Assembly (NCBI RefSeq): GCF_040784935.1
Contig: NZ_CP160680.1
Location: forward strand, 5,065,802-5,129,801
From: Lewinella sp. LCG006
GTDB taxonomy: Bacteria; Bacteroidota; Bacteroidia; Chitinophagales; Saprospiraceae
Direction of reading: 5' to 3'
DNA: 64,000 nucleotides
Below, in pieces: positions 37,033-44,773 of the stretch (its first letter is position 1; each line of letters starts with the position of its first letter). The notes under the pieces were generated by a model. That model was not told the DNA's origin. It saw only the letters and a program-made list of their open reading frames with translations, and made no database searches. The position numbers were made by a program, and so were the translations under genes.

Positions 37033-37138
37033 TTAATGTGAGGTTGGAGGTATTATATGCGACCCAGGCTGCCAGACTGGGTCGCACATGGTGTATTGCT
37101 ATTGAAAATCAAGCGATTAATGCCCAACCTCACGTTAA
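37033..37138. repeat. Nested inverted repeat, GTGAGGTT family
   Basis: An outer 15-bp arm (37033-37047) pairs with 37124-37138 (one G-T position). Inside, TGCGACCCAG (37058-37067) pairs perfectly with CTGGGTCGCA (37077-37086). The ends read GTGAGGTTGG...CCAACCTCACGTT. A second element with GTGAGGTTTG...CAAACCTCACGTT ends lies at 58242-58297. It starts 2 bases after the FabH-like stop codon. Confidence 0.65.
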
Positions 37139-37180
37139 TTTAGGCATTCGGCGAAAGTCGGTAGAAGGACAGCACTATCG

Positions 37181-37237
37181 TAGCTTGGGCTTCCAGCCCG
37201 AGCGTGGTTTATACGCTCGGGCTGGAAGCCCAAGCTA
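37181..37237. repeat. Perfect 25-bp palindrome, REP-like
   Basis: The 25-bp arm 37181-37205 (starting TAGCTTGGGCTTCCAGCCCG) is exactly repeated in inverse at 37213-37237 around a 7-base loop (GGTTTAT). GC-rich arms in a less GC-rich intergenic region, with the internal motif GGGCTTCCAGCCC, suggest a REP-type palindrome. No RAYT transposase is in the window. Confidence 0.75.
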
Positions 37238-37279
37238 CATCCCTCTACCAGAAATCCCTCGACGTAAAACAAGAGATAA

Positions 37280-38788
37280 ATGTACCAACATGATTGGGCC
37301 GCCAAATGGGCCAGGTATCAACCTCAAAAAGTAGCTGTAAAATCATACACTGGTGGGGCTACCCTCACCTATGATGAACTGAATCGACTAGGGAATCGAC
37401 TGGCTCATTATTTTCTTAATACGCTGGGTTTAAAACAGGGAGAAAGGATTGCGGTGCTGTCGGAAACCAGCCTGGAATACATCCTGCTTTTTGTTGCTGC
37501 CCAGAAGACAGGGCTGATCCTGGTGCCGCTGAATTATCGTTTGGCCAACCAGGAAATTGATTACCTGCTAACCAATGCTAGCCCAGCATTAGTGATCGCT
37601 GAGGAGTGTTTTTGGGTCAATATGCAGGCCTGTGCTACGGTTCGTAACATTCCACACCATTGGTCGATGGAGACATTAGCAGCATATTGCGATAAAAATA
37701 CCACGCGACCAGAAGACGCCGCAGATCCTGCCGTAGCCATAGTGGAGGATGATCCTATTTTTATCCTCTATACTTCAGGAACTACGGGTTTCCCCAAAGG
37801 GGCACTGTATACGCATAAGATGCTTTTTTGGAACAGTATCAATACCTCCCTTTCGTTGCTGGTGAATACGGAGAGTCGGACCGTAAACTGTATGCCCCCT
37901 TTTCATACGGGCGGCTGGAATGTGCTCACGACGCCGTTTTTGCATCACGGCGGTTACAGTTGCCTGCTAAAGAAATTTGATCCAGCCACGGTGCTGAAAT
38001 TGCTTGAGGAGGAGCAAGCTAAGGTATTTATGGGCGTTCCCACCATGCTGAAAATGATGGCGGATGAACCAGATTTTGAAAAGACCGATTTCAGCCATCT
38101 GCACTATATTATTGTCGGTGGTGAACCCATGCCCATTCCGCTGATTGAACGCTGGCAAGCGCAGGGAGTACCCATACGGCAGGGATACGGAATGACGGAG
38201 GTAGGCCCCAACCTCACCAGCTTGCACCAGGACGATGCTATCCGCAAAAAGGGTTCTATTGGTCGACCTAATTTTTACGTAACGACTAAAATTATAGACG
38301 AGCTAGGGCAAGAAGTACCGCCGAATACTGGTGGCGAATTGCTACTGCGCGGCCCAATGGTCACCCCCGGCTATTGGGAAAACCCCGAAGCAACAGCCAA
38401 AGCAATAGTAGATGGATGGTTCCACACGGGCGACCGCGTTCGCGAGGACGAAGAAGGGTACCTGTACGTAGAAGATCGCATCAAAAACATGTTCATCTCT
38501 GGTGGGGAGAACGTGTATCCAGCAGAAATAGAACGGGTGCTGCTCGCTCATCCTTCCGTGGCGGAAGCTGTCGTCATTGGGGTGCCCGATACAAAGTGGG
38601 GGGAGGTAGGTTGTGCATTTGTAGTACAACAAGCCGATCAGGCTATAGATACGACCCAGTTGAGCGATTATTGCCGCGAGCACCTGGCTAAGTTCAAGGT
38701 CCCAAAATTTTTTCACTTCCTGGCGGAACTTCCCAAGAATGACACGGGAAAGATTGATCGGAAATACCTGAAGGGGCGTTTGTCTTGA
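37280..38788 (+). CDS. AMP-dependent acyl-CoA synthetase/ligase
   Basis: The 502-residue adenylate-forming enzyme has the P-loop-like motif YTSGTTGFPKGALYTH (about 165-180), the GYGMTEVGPN motif, the WFHTGDRVREDEEGYLYVEDRIKNMFISGGENVYPAEIE hinge region, and the C-terminal catalytic lysine in PKNDTGKIDRKYLK. It activates a carboxylic acid, probably a fatty acid, to its CoA ester. With the FabH-like protein immediately upstream it may form a small acyl-processing unit. The start ATG at 37280 gives the usual N-terminal length. Confidence 0.92.
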   Translation: MYQHDWAAKWARYQPQKVAVKSYTGGATLTYDELNRLGNRLAHYFLNTLGLKQGERIAVLSETSLEYILLFVAAQKTGLILVPLNYRLANQEIDYLLTNASPALVIAEECFWVNMQACATVRNIPHHWSMETLAAYCDKNTTRPEDAADPAVAIVEDDPIFILYTSGTTGFPKGALYTHKMLFWNSINTSLSLLVNTESRTVNCMPPFHTGGWNVLTTPFLHHGGYSCLLKKFDPATVLKLLEEEQAKVFMGVPTMLKMMADEPDFEKTDFSHLHYIIVGGEPMPIPLIERWQAQGVPIRQGYGMTEVGPNLTSLHQDDAIRKKGSIGRPNFYVTTKIIDELGQEVPPNTGGELLLRGPMVTPGYWENPEATAKAIVDGWFHTGDRVREDEEGYLYVEDRIKNMFISGGENVYPAEIERVLLAHPSVAEAVVIGVPDTKWGEVGCAFVVQQADQAIDTTQLSDYCREHLAKFKVPKFFHFLAELPKNDTGKIDRKYLKGRLS

Positions 38789-38886
38789 GCAATCAAGAGA
38801 CCTGAGGTTAAAAAAAGCTTTATCGATTTTTTTCGATGAAGGGAGCTCCTTTTTTACAAAAAGCACATAGTCAGGGCATGTTTTTT

Positions 38887-38894
38887 TACCTTTG
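38887..38894 (+). promoter_or_regulatory. -7 element of the glycosyltransferase gene
   Basis: TACCTTTG matches TAnnTTTG and ends 27 bases before the ATG at 38922. An in-frame TTG at 38892 lies inside it, so the later ATG is the true start. Confidence 0.55.
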
Positions 38895-38921
38895 TTAAAG
38901 GTAAATTTAACGCTACTTTCT

Positions 38922-40361
38922 ATGAAACGCTCTCTCCGGTTTTGGTTTTGGTTACTTGTAGTCGGCTTATCAGGTATATTTTTACTCCCCGAATTGATTC
39001 GCGGTGGCATGTATTACGACGGGATGGCTTACAGCCTCATCTCTCGCAACATGGCCTATGGCTATGGCTCTTTTTGGGAACCCATGTTCACGCCAGTGAT
39101 ATGGCCGGTGTTTTACGAACATCCTCCGGCGGGGTTTGGCTTGCAATCTTTATTCTTCCGACTTCTAGGCGACGGTTGGTTGGTAGAGCGTTTTTTTGCC
39201 TTAGTGGTTTTCATTGTTTCCTTGCTGCTTCTTCGTAAACTCTGGTTAAAATCTAACCCTTTACCGGCTACTACTGCGGCAACATCACTAGACTGGTTGC
39301 CGGTTTTTCTGTGGATTTTAGCACCGAGTGTGGGGAGTGTCTACGCCCGCAATATGCTGGAAGGGATCGTGACCGTTTTTACTATAGCTGCCATTTTATT
39401 GATGCTAAGGGCACTCCAGGATAAGAAGGGAGGTCTTTTGTTTGTGGCCGCTGGCGTATTGTGTACGGGCGCCTTCCTGACCAAAGGTTTTACGGGCTTA
39501 TTTCCTTGGGCCGTCCCTTTTTTGTGGTGGCTGACCTATCGAGATACGCGCTGGACGAAAATGTTGCTGCGCAGTGTTTTACTGATCGCTAGCACTTTGG
39601 CTTTTCTGGGCTTGTTGTTAATTGATGATACCGCCTTTCATTCAATGGGGCAATATTTGGATCAACAGGTTTTTCGAGCTATTCGGGGTGATCGGGAGCT
39701 GGCCGTTTATGGCCGTTTTCATATCCTGATAAAGATGGCGGGTGAGTTTTTTTATATGCTATTACCGCTGGCTTTGATGCTCGTTTTGGTACCCAATGAC
39801 CAGTGGCGATCCTGCTGGCGAGGTATTGATAAAAAAGTGGTCTTATTTTGGGTGTTGGTAGGTGCTTCGGCTTCCTTACCCGTGATGATCAGCCTGAAGC
39901 AATTCAGCTATTATGTCGTTCCGGCCTATCCCTATTTTGCGATGGCTTTGGCGATGGTGATCAAATCGTTTTGGGAACAACTACAATCGGTCGATGGTGC
40001 AGCTGGACCTTGGCGTAAAATTGTTCGCCCTCTGGCGATATTGGTCTTGCTAAGTGCTGTTGTGGCCAGCGTAAGTAGCATTGGCAAAAGTAGAGATACT
40101 GCGCTCCTGGCGGATGTGGAGGCAATAGGGAAATACCAAGCCAGGGACGGGACTTTCTACAATTGTCTGGATTCCCTGGAAGGTGATCATCGCTTGCAGG
40201 CTTACCTCTTTCGCTACCATTACCAAACGGTGACCAGGTCTGATACCGCCCATTTCCTTCTTTTGGAACACGGTAAAACAACCTGTGAGCTGATTGATCT
40301 GGCAGCGTGGACGGAGGTGGAAAGGTTGCACTATTTTACGCTTTTGCGCCGAAAAAATTAA
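38922..40361 (+). CDS. ArnT/GT39-like membrane glycosyltransferase
   Basis: The 479-residue protein has about ten membrane helices. The first periplasmic loop (ELIRGGMYYDGMAYSLISRNMA) carries an acidic residue, as in the catalytic DE/DD site of GT-C enzymes. ARNMLEGIVTVFTIAAILLM is the typical GT39/PMT_2 helix. C-terminal to the helices is a soluble tail (about 400-479). GT-C enzymes transfer sugars from polyprenyl-phosphate donors to lipids or proteins in the periplasm. The acceptor is unknown. A good promoter precedes it. Confidence 0.85.
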   Translation: MKRSLRFWFWLLVVGLSGIFLLPELIRGGMYYDGMAYSLISRNMAYGYGSFWEPMFTPVIWPVFYEHPPAGFGLQSLFFRLLGDGWLVERFFALVVFIVSLLLLRKLWLKSNPLPATTAATSLDWLPVFLWILAPSVGSVYARNMLEGIVTVFTIAAILLMLRALQDKKGGLLFVAAGVLCTGAFLTKGFTGLFPWAVPFLWWLTYRDTRWTKMLLRSVLLIASTLAFLGLLLIDDTAFHSMGQYLDQQVFRAIRGDRELAVYGRFHILIKMAGEFFYMLLPLALMLVLVPNDQWRSCWRGIDKKVVLFWVLVGASASLPVMISLKQFSYYVVPAYPYFAMALAMVIKSFWEQLQSVDGAAGPWRKIVRPLAILVLLSAVVASVSSIGKSRDTALLADVEAIGKYQARDGTFYNCLDSLEGDHRLQAYLFRYHYQTVTRSDTAHFLLLEHGKTTCELIDLAAWTEVERLHYFTLLRRKN

Positions 40362-40469
40362 AAAAGAGCGCAATGGATAATCTTACCAGCGACGCTTTTG
40401 TACGAAAATTAAAACGTAGTAATGTTAATTTTCACTCAATAGCTTGACCTTTTCAGGAATTTGGTATAT

Positions 40470-40640
40470 TTATCTATTCAAGTTGACCAATACGCTGGCT
40501 CTTCTCTCCTTCATCTAAGCTGTTGCGCTGTTGTCCGGAGCTGAATCCTGCTTATCATTCAACCTACCGGCACCTCTTTTTCCAGACTGTGAGCAGTCGC
40601 TGCATGCTACTGGATATACGGTCTCGGCAGGACACATGGC
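40470..40640 (+). ncRNA. Candidate structured non-coding RNA (6S-like?)
   Basis: This non-coding stretch between the glycosyltransferase and the cassette array has balanced base composition unlike its AT-rich neighbours, and nested complementarity. CCAG...CTGG encloses a GCAG TCG CTGC tip (40583-40614). Outside it ACCG pairs with CGGT, and CCTGC with GCAGG. A long hairpin with an interrupted stem and a CTCGGCAGGACAC-like 3' side recalls 6S RNA. I cannot confirm homology, and no clean promoter is visible. Confidence 0.25.
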
Positions 40641-40769
40641 AAAGTAGATGTTCAAAATGAGGAATTTTAGTGTTGATTACTGTGAAGGTAGTGAGTGGAG
40701 GTTGGTAACACTAAGTGATGGGGGGTGTAAAAGTACTTCAAAAAGGGTATTTTGTTCGCATATAAGTAA

Positions 40770-40776
40770 GTTAGGC
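40770..40776 (+). other. Left boundary box of the cassette array (GTTAGGC)
   Basis: GTTAGGC fits the GTTRRRY core-site consensus of integron recombination sites. It is the exact reverse complement of GCCTAAC, the first 7 bases of the repeat that ends the same gene (42358). It lies 24 bases before the start codon of the DUF262-HNH gene. No repeat copy and no integrase gene is seen to its left. Confidence 0.65.
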
Positions 40777-40800
40777 ACAACAAAAAGAAAAAAAGAAAGC

Positions 40801-42351
40801 ATGCCAAAAATAAATCTTGATGCTCTTGTTCCGAGAGAGGATTTTGAAATAATCGGAAACAACTCAACCTCCGCACAAATTCAAAGTTTGTCAGTAAATG
40901 ATTTGTCCAATCAATTTATTTATCAAATTCTTAGAAAGCCAGATTTTCAAAGAGAGACTAATGAATGGGATTCTAAAAAGATTTATGAATTTATTGATAG
41001 CTTTATCGAGGGAGATTTGATTCCATCAATTATTCTATGGAGAAGTCAATCGGGATTAATCTTTGTAATTGATGGTGCTCATAGGTTGAGCGCTTTAATT
41101 TCGTGGATTTACGATGATTATGGTGATGGTGAAATTTCCAAAAAATTCTATGAAAATAATATCATAGATGACCAATTAATCTTTGCCGAGAAAACACGAA
41201 ATCTAATAAACAAGAAAATAGGCTCCTTCCAAGAAATAAAGAATGCTTCAAAAGAAAATAATTCGCATCAAGAGCATATAAGACGAGCGAATAATACAGG
41301 AGTAAATGCAATACAGGTTCAATGGGTCGTAGGGGATGCAAAGAAAGCAGAGAATTCGTTTTTTAAAATTAATCAAAAAGCATCTAAGATTGACCCAACA
41401 GAATTAAAACTACTTGAGTCAAGAAAGAAGCCTAATTGTATATCAGCAAGGGCTATAATAAGAGCAGGTAAAGGGCATAAATATTGGTCTAATTTCAGCG
41501 CGGAAAATCAAAACAGTATTCAACAATTAGCAAGTGAAATAAACAGAATATTCTTTACGCCTCAATTACGAACCCCTGTAAAAACAATGGATATTCCAAT
41601 AGGTGGAAAGGTTTCAAGCGCTCAGACTTTGCCTCTAATTTTAGAATTCATCAATCAAGTTAATCACATACCTGTAGATTTTAAGGACACATTAAGCGAT
41701 GACATAGATGGAATGTCTACGATAAGCCACTTAAGAAATGCGAGAAAAATTGCTTGGAGATTAAATAGCGTTCATCCCTCCTCATTGGGCTTACATCCAA
41801 TCGTTTATTTCTATTCTAAAGAAGGTAAATACAAAACTGCTTCATTCTATGCTATAACTAATTTTATTTTAGAACTCATCAAGAAGAATAAACTAAATGA
41901 CTTTATAAACGCAAGAGAAGAGTTTGAGAAATTTCTTATTGAATATGATTATGTGGCAACGCAAATAAATAGAAAATACAGAAGTGCTTTGAAGGGATTG
42001 CCATACGTAACTAAGTTCAATATCGATATGGTTGATAAAATAAATTCTGGTAAAAATTACAAAGAATCAATCAAAGAATTATTAGAATTAAGCGACTATG
42101 ATTTTATAACTCTTTTTGAAGAAAAGGATGAAATGTCATTTTACCGTAGGAACTTTGACACTGATTCAAAATCAGCAGTATTTATAAGAGAAGCGCTTCA
42201 AAATGGCATAAAATGTAAAATTTGTAATGGATTTATTCACAGCAATTCAATTACAATTGACCATATTGATAGAAAAGAGGATGGTGGGTTGGGCAATCCT
42301 GACAACGGACAATTGGCTCACCCGTATTGCAATACGACGTATAAAAATTAA
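40801..42351 (+). CDS. DUF262 protein with C-terminal HNH nuclease motif
   Basis: The 516-residue protein starts at MPKINLDALVPRED. The N-terminal DUF262/ParB-like domain (about 30-200) shows QRETNEWDSKKIYEFIDSFIEGDLIPSIILW and the nucleotide-related DGAHRLSALISW motif. A helical middle follows. The C-terminal end is an HNH zinc-finger nuclease (CKICNG...TIDHIDRKEDGG...NGQLAHPYCN). DUF262-nuclease fusions are the basis of GmrSD-type modification-dependent restriction and other phage defences, so a defence role is plausible. Composition is AT-rich. It is the only gene of the first cassette. Confidence 0.88.
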   Translation: MPKINLDALVPREDFEIIGNNSTSAQIQSLSVNDLSNQFIYQILRKPDFQRETNEWDSKKIYEFIDSFIEGDLIPSIILWRSQSGLIFVIDGAHRLSALISWIYDDYGDGEISKKFYENNIIDDQLIFAEKTRNLINKKIGSFQEIKNASKENNSHQEHIRRANNTGVNAIQVQWVVGDAKKAENSFFKINQKASKIDPTELKLLESRKKPNCISARAIIRAGKGHKYWSNFSAENQNSIQQLASEINRIFFTPQLRTPVKTMDIPIGGKVSSAQTLPLILEFINQVNHIPVDFKDTLSDDIDGMSTISHLRNARKIAWRLNSVHPSSLGLHPIVYFYSKEGKYKTASFYAITNFILELIKKNKLNDFINAREEFEKFLIEYDYVATQINRKYRSALKGLPYVTKFNIDMVDKINSGKNYKESIKELLELSDYDFITLFEEKDEMSFYRRNFDTDSKSAVFIREALQNGIKCKICNGFIHSNSITIDHIDRKEDGGLGNPDNGQLAHPYCNTTYKN

Positions 42352-42357
42352 TGCTGT

Positions 42358-42502
42358 GCCTAACACTGCGCCAGCGACGTGCTGCACAAGCTTCTTCGCT
42401 GCGCTGCGAAACTCGCACAACACGGGACATGCGGAAATTCAAAAATTTTTCTCGGCTACGCCGAAAATTTCCGAACTTCGCATGTCCCGAAAAACGTTGG
42501 CT
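42358..42502 (+). repeat. attC-like recombination site 1 (145 bp)
   Basis: It begins with GCCTAAC 6 bases after the stop codon and ends with GTTGGCT. The 119-bp core (42378-42496) is shared nearly base-for-base with two further copies at 44551-44669 and 45674-45792. It folds as two hairpins: CGTG...CACG around GCTTCTTCGCTGCGCTGCGAA, and GGGACATGCG...CGCATGTCCC. The GC-rich, palindromic 3'-of-gene position, with terminal RYYYAAC/GTTRRRY-type boxes, is that of integron attC sites. Confidence 0.7.
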
Positions 42503-42594
42503 GAAATAATAGTTTCTCAAACGTTTATCATAGATAAGTAGAATGCTCAAGGTTGAACGAAAGAGATAAAAGTATTACTTCATCGACTAAATGA

Positions 42595-42652
42595 TATTTT
42601 TGGTAGAAAAATCATGAGTTTAAATTTATCTCTTTAGAATATGATATTCTAA
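42595..42652 (+). promoter_or_regulatory. Promoter element and operator-like palindrome before the FlgO-like operon
   Basis: TATTTTTG (42595-42602) matches the -7 consensus, giving the cassette its own promoter. A perfect 19-bp palindrome, TTAGAATAT-G-ATATTCTAA (42634-42652), lies 15 bases before the ATG at 42668, in the expected 5' leader. It could be an operator or an RNA hairpin near the start codon. Confidence 0.5.
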
Positions 42653-42667
42653 ACAATTATGGACTAG

Positions 42668-43231
42668 ATGAGAAGTATTACGACACTTGGAATTATCCTA
42701 TTAATTGTGGTAGCACTAACAGCTACGCTATGTGGTAGAAAGATAGCGCAGAAAGAAGCATATAACTCAAATCAACAGTATTCGCAAAAGATGTCCGATT
42801 TAAAAGATATTCTATCTATATCTCTTAATGAAAACGGCTTTTCTTCTCTTCTCATTTCAGAGTTTTCAAATTTTGAGGGTGCCAAAGAGAGATTAGGAGC
42901 TTACTTTGCGGAGGAGCTATCTTTTCATGCTAGTTCAACTGGGATGGATATTAATATTGTTGATAGATCACAACTTCAAAGACTTGTCAAAGAGCAGGAA
43001 TTACTTTCTGCTGGACTATTAGACAAAAATACTCTGGTGAGTCTAGGCAAAATGATTGGTATTCAGTCTATCGTTACAGGTAAATACCAAGTTCTTGATG
43101 ATAAGGTACAAGTTTGGTTGAGAATGATAGACGTAGAAAAAGGAATTGTTGTGCTATCGGAAAGGATGGATATAGAGATAGAAAAGGATTTACAGGAAAT
43201 AATATCTGAGCAAAATTCGTGGTGGAAATAA
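42668..43231 (+). CDS. FlgO/CsgG-like membrane-anchored protein (paralog A)
   Basis: The 187-residue protein has an N-terminal membrane helix (about 5-23, TLGIILLIVVALTATLC, with a Cys-Gly that could be a lipobox). The domain reads FSSLLISEFSNFEGAKERLGAYFAEELS, then IVDRSQLQRLVKEQELLSAGLLD, then LGKMIGIQSIVTGKYQVLDDKVQVWLRMIDVEKG. This series (DRSxLxxLxxEQ, lGxxxgxxxIvtGkY) is that of the FlgO/CsgG/LpoB fold. It ends NSWWK. It is the first gene of a tight three-gene operon whose third gene is its paralog. Confidence 0.8.
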   Translation: MRSITTLGIILLIVVALTATLCGRKIAQKEAYNSNQQYSQKMSDLKDILSISLNENGFSSLLISEFSNFEGAKERLGAYFAEELSFHASSTGMDINIVDRSQLQRLVKEQELLSAGLLDKNTLVSLGKMIGIQSIVTGKYQVLDDKVQVWLRMIDVEKGIVVLSERMDIEIEKDLQEIISEQNSWWK

Positions 43232-43240
43232 CAATCAAAA

Positions 43241-43837
43241 ATGTCTGAAAAAAGCTTAACTGTACTAGGTTTAATCGTTGGTGTGATCGCGATAATTGTT
43301 TCTGTTCTGATCCCTGAGATAAGGACTCAAACAGGATTAGACAAAGAGGAAAAAGAAGATACAGAAGTTGTAAAAGAGCAGCAACCTGGACCTGAACAGA
43401 GTACTGGAGTGCCAGATAGAGCTGAAAAAGAGGGATGCTTACAACAGGTACATCTAGTAGACTCCGTTATATATTTGAGAATGACTCTTAATGGTGAAGT
43501 AGAACCTAAATATTTAACCATTTTAAGAAGTCGATTACGCGAGCTTTTCTCCTCGGAAACGAAATATGTCATTTTGTCTGGGACGGAGCAGCTTCCTTCC
43601 TCAGGAGTGTTGATAGAGTACGATGCAGCCATTAATGAACTGACAACATCTGAGATAGTAAGCGATGGACTGGATGTTTCAAGCCTAAAGACTATTGAAA
43701 TACTTGGTGATATTCGTGTCAAGGAATTAGAGAAGAATACTGTTGTCAATATCTGTCCAATTGAAACTCGATTGGGAGTTCATAAGACTGAGCGTTCTTT
43801 ATCTTCAGCAATTAAAAAATCAATAGAGACGATTTAA
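43241..43837 (+). CDS. Single-pass membrane protein of unknown function between the FlgO-like paralogs
   Basis: The 198-residue protein has one N-terminal membrane helix (about 6-26, LTVLGLIVGVIAIIVSVLIP) and a charged linker rich in Glu, Lys, Gln and Pro (about 35-62). A soluble alpha/beta domain follows (YLTILRSRLRELFSSETKYVILSG...LIEYDAAINELTTSEIVSDG), probably extracytoplasmic. The domain has no family I can name; the order of strands and helices is loosely like the neighbouring FlgO-like domains. It begins 9 bases after the previous stop and ends 2 bases before the next start. Confidence 0.75.
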   Translation: MSEKSLTVLGLIVGVIAIIVSVLIPEIRTQTGLDKEEKEDTEVVKEQQPGPEQSTGVPDRAEKEGCLQQVHLVDSVIYLRMTLNGEVEPKYLTILRSRLRELFSSETKYVILSGTEQLPSSGVLIEYDAAINELTTSEIVSDGLDVSSLKTIEILGDIRVKELEKNTVVNICPIETRLGVHKTERSLSSAIKKSIETI

Positions 43838-43839
43838 CA

Positions 43840-44418
43840 ATGGCCAGACTCACAACTTTTTCAAAGCTTCTAATTATAGTTACAGTTATAGCTGTAGGTG
43901 TATCTTTTATTAGGTTCCTTTTTTCTGATTCGAAAGAGGTAAGTGACTACAAAAATACATATGAGTACACTAATGTTATCCATGATATAGGGCTCAATGT
44001 GTCAGAAAAAATATCTAGTGCTGGGGTTGAGTCCGTTCTTATTGCTGATATGACCAACCTAGAGGGAGAGAAAAAGAATCTTGGCAGGTATTTGACTGAA
44101 GAGATTTCTGCTGAAATTATAGACGTTAGGAAGGGGATATCATTATTAGATCGATCTCAATTAAATAAACTTATCAAGGAGCAAGAGTTGAATGCTGCCG
44201 GTCTACTTGACCAAGAAACTATTGCCGGTTTGGGAGAAATAATTGGCACGGAAGTCATTATCACTGGAAAATATGAAGTAATAGGAGATAAGGTTAAACT
44301 ATGGTTGCGTGCTATTGATGTGGAAAAAGGCAAGGCATTCTTTATAGAGGATTTCATGATGCTCCTTAACGAAGATTTGCAATCTATTTATGATTCAGAT
44401 AATTCTTGGTGGAATTAA
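43840..44418 (+). CDS. FlgO/CsgG-like membrane-anchored protein (paralog B)
   Basis: The 192-residue protein is a clear paralog of the one at 42668: N-terminal membrane helix (about 6-28), VESVLIADMTNLEGEKKNLGRYLTEEIS, LLDRSQLNKLIKEQELNAAGLLDQETIAGLGEIIGTEVIITGKYEVIGDKVKLWLRAIDVEKG, and the same terminal NSWW(N). It starts 2 bases after the middle gene. Two anchored FlgO-like subunits with an anchored partner suggest a hetero-oligomeric envelope complex. The attC-like site begins 22 bases after the stop. Confidence 0.8.
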   Translation: MARLTTFSKLLIIVTVIAVGVSFIRFLFSDSKEVSDYKNTYEYTNVIHDIGLNVSEKISSAGVESVLIADMTNLEGEKKNLGRYLTEEISAEIIDVRKGISLLDRSQLNKLIKEQELNAAGLLDQETIAGLGEIIGTEVIITGKYEVIGDKVKLWLRAIDVEKGKAFFIEDFMMLLNEDLQSIYDSDNSWWN

Positions 44419-44439
44419 TTCATGGATAAAAAAGTCTTC

Positions 44440-44675
44440 AGCCAACAAAGCTTGGGCGACAAGCCTCGTTCCTCGGCCTGCGCCCAAGCCCGAGTTGTCC
44501 AAGATACTCCGCTTCGCTGCGCATCTTGGACAACGTTTTTCGGGCAAGCCCGTGCTGCACAAGCTTCTCCGCTGCGCTGCGAACCTCGCACAACACGGGA
44601 CATGCGGAAATTCAAAAATTTTTCTCGGCTGCGCCGAAAATTTTCGAACTTCGCATGTCCCGAAAAACGTTGGGC
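44440..44675 (+). repeat. attC-like recombination site 2 (236 bp, extended)
   Basis: It begins with AGCCAAC, the reverse complement of the GTTGGCT that opens this cassette at 42496, and ends with GTTGGGC. Besides the shared 119-bp core it has two more hairpins on the 5' side: CTTGGGCG...CGCCCAAG, and GTTGTCCAAGAT...ATCTTGGACAAC. CAACGTTTTTCGGG and CCCGAAAAACGTTG form an outer 14-bp stem around the core hairpins. The large internal part resembles a long variable terminal structure of attC. Confidence 0.7.
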
Positions 44676-44773
44676 GAAATGAAGAAAAACTATCAAGAAT
44701 CATTAAATAATAAGATTGGAGAATATCTGTAGATTAACGTTGGTTAATTCAGCCTAAAGTAAAAATTATCCAT

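Noticed and set aside
40648-40800. N-terminal extension of the DUF262-HNH gene to 40648
   Set aside because: The family-like sequence begins at the ATG 40801, and the extension would cross the GTTAGGC cassette boundary. The extra 51 residues have no domain.
42227-42550. Opposed reading frames of about 100 codons across the first attC-like site
   Set aside because: They are read-through of the last bases of the HNH gene and the repeat itself; the repeat structure explains them better.
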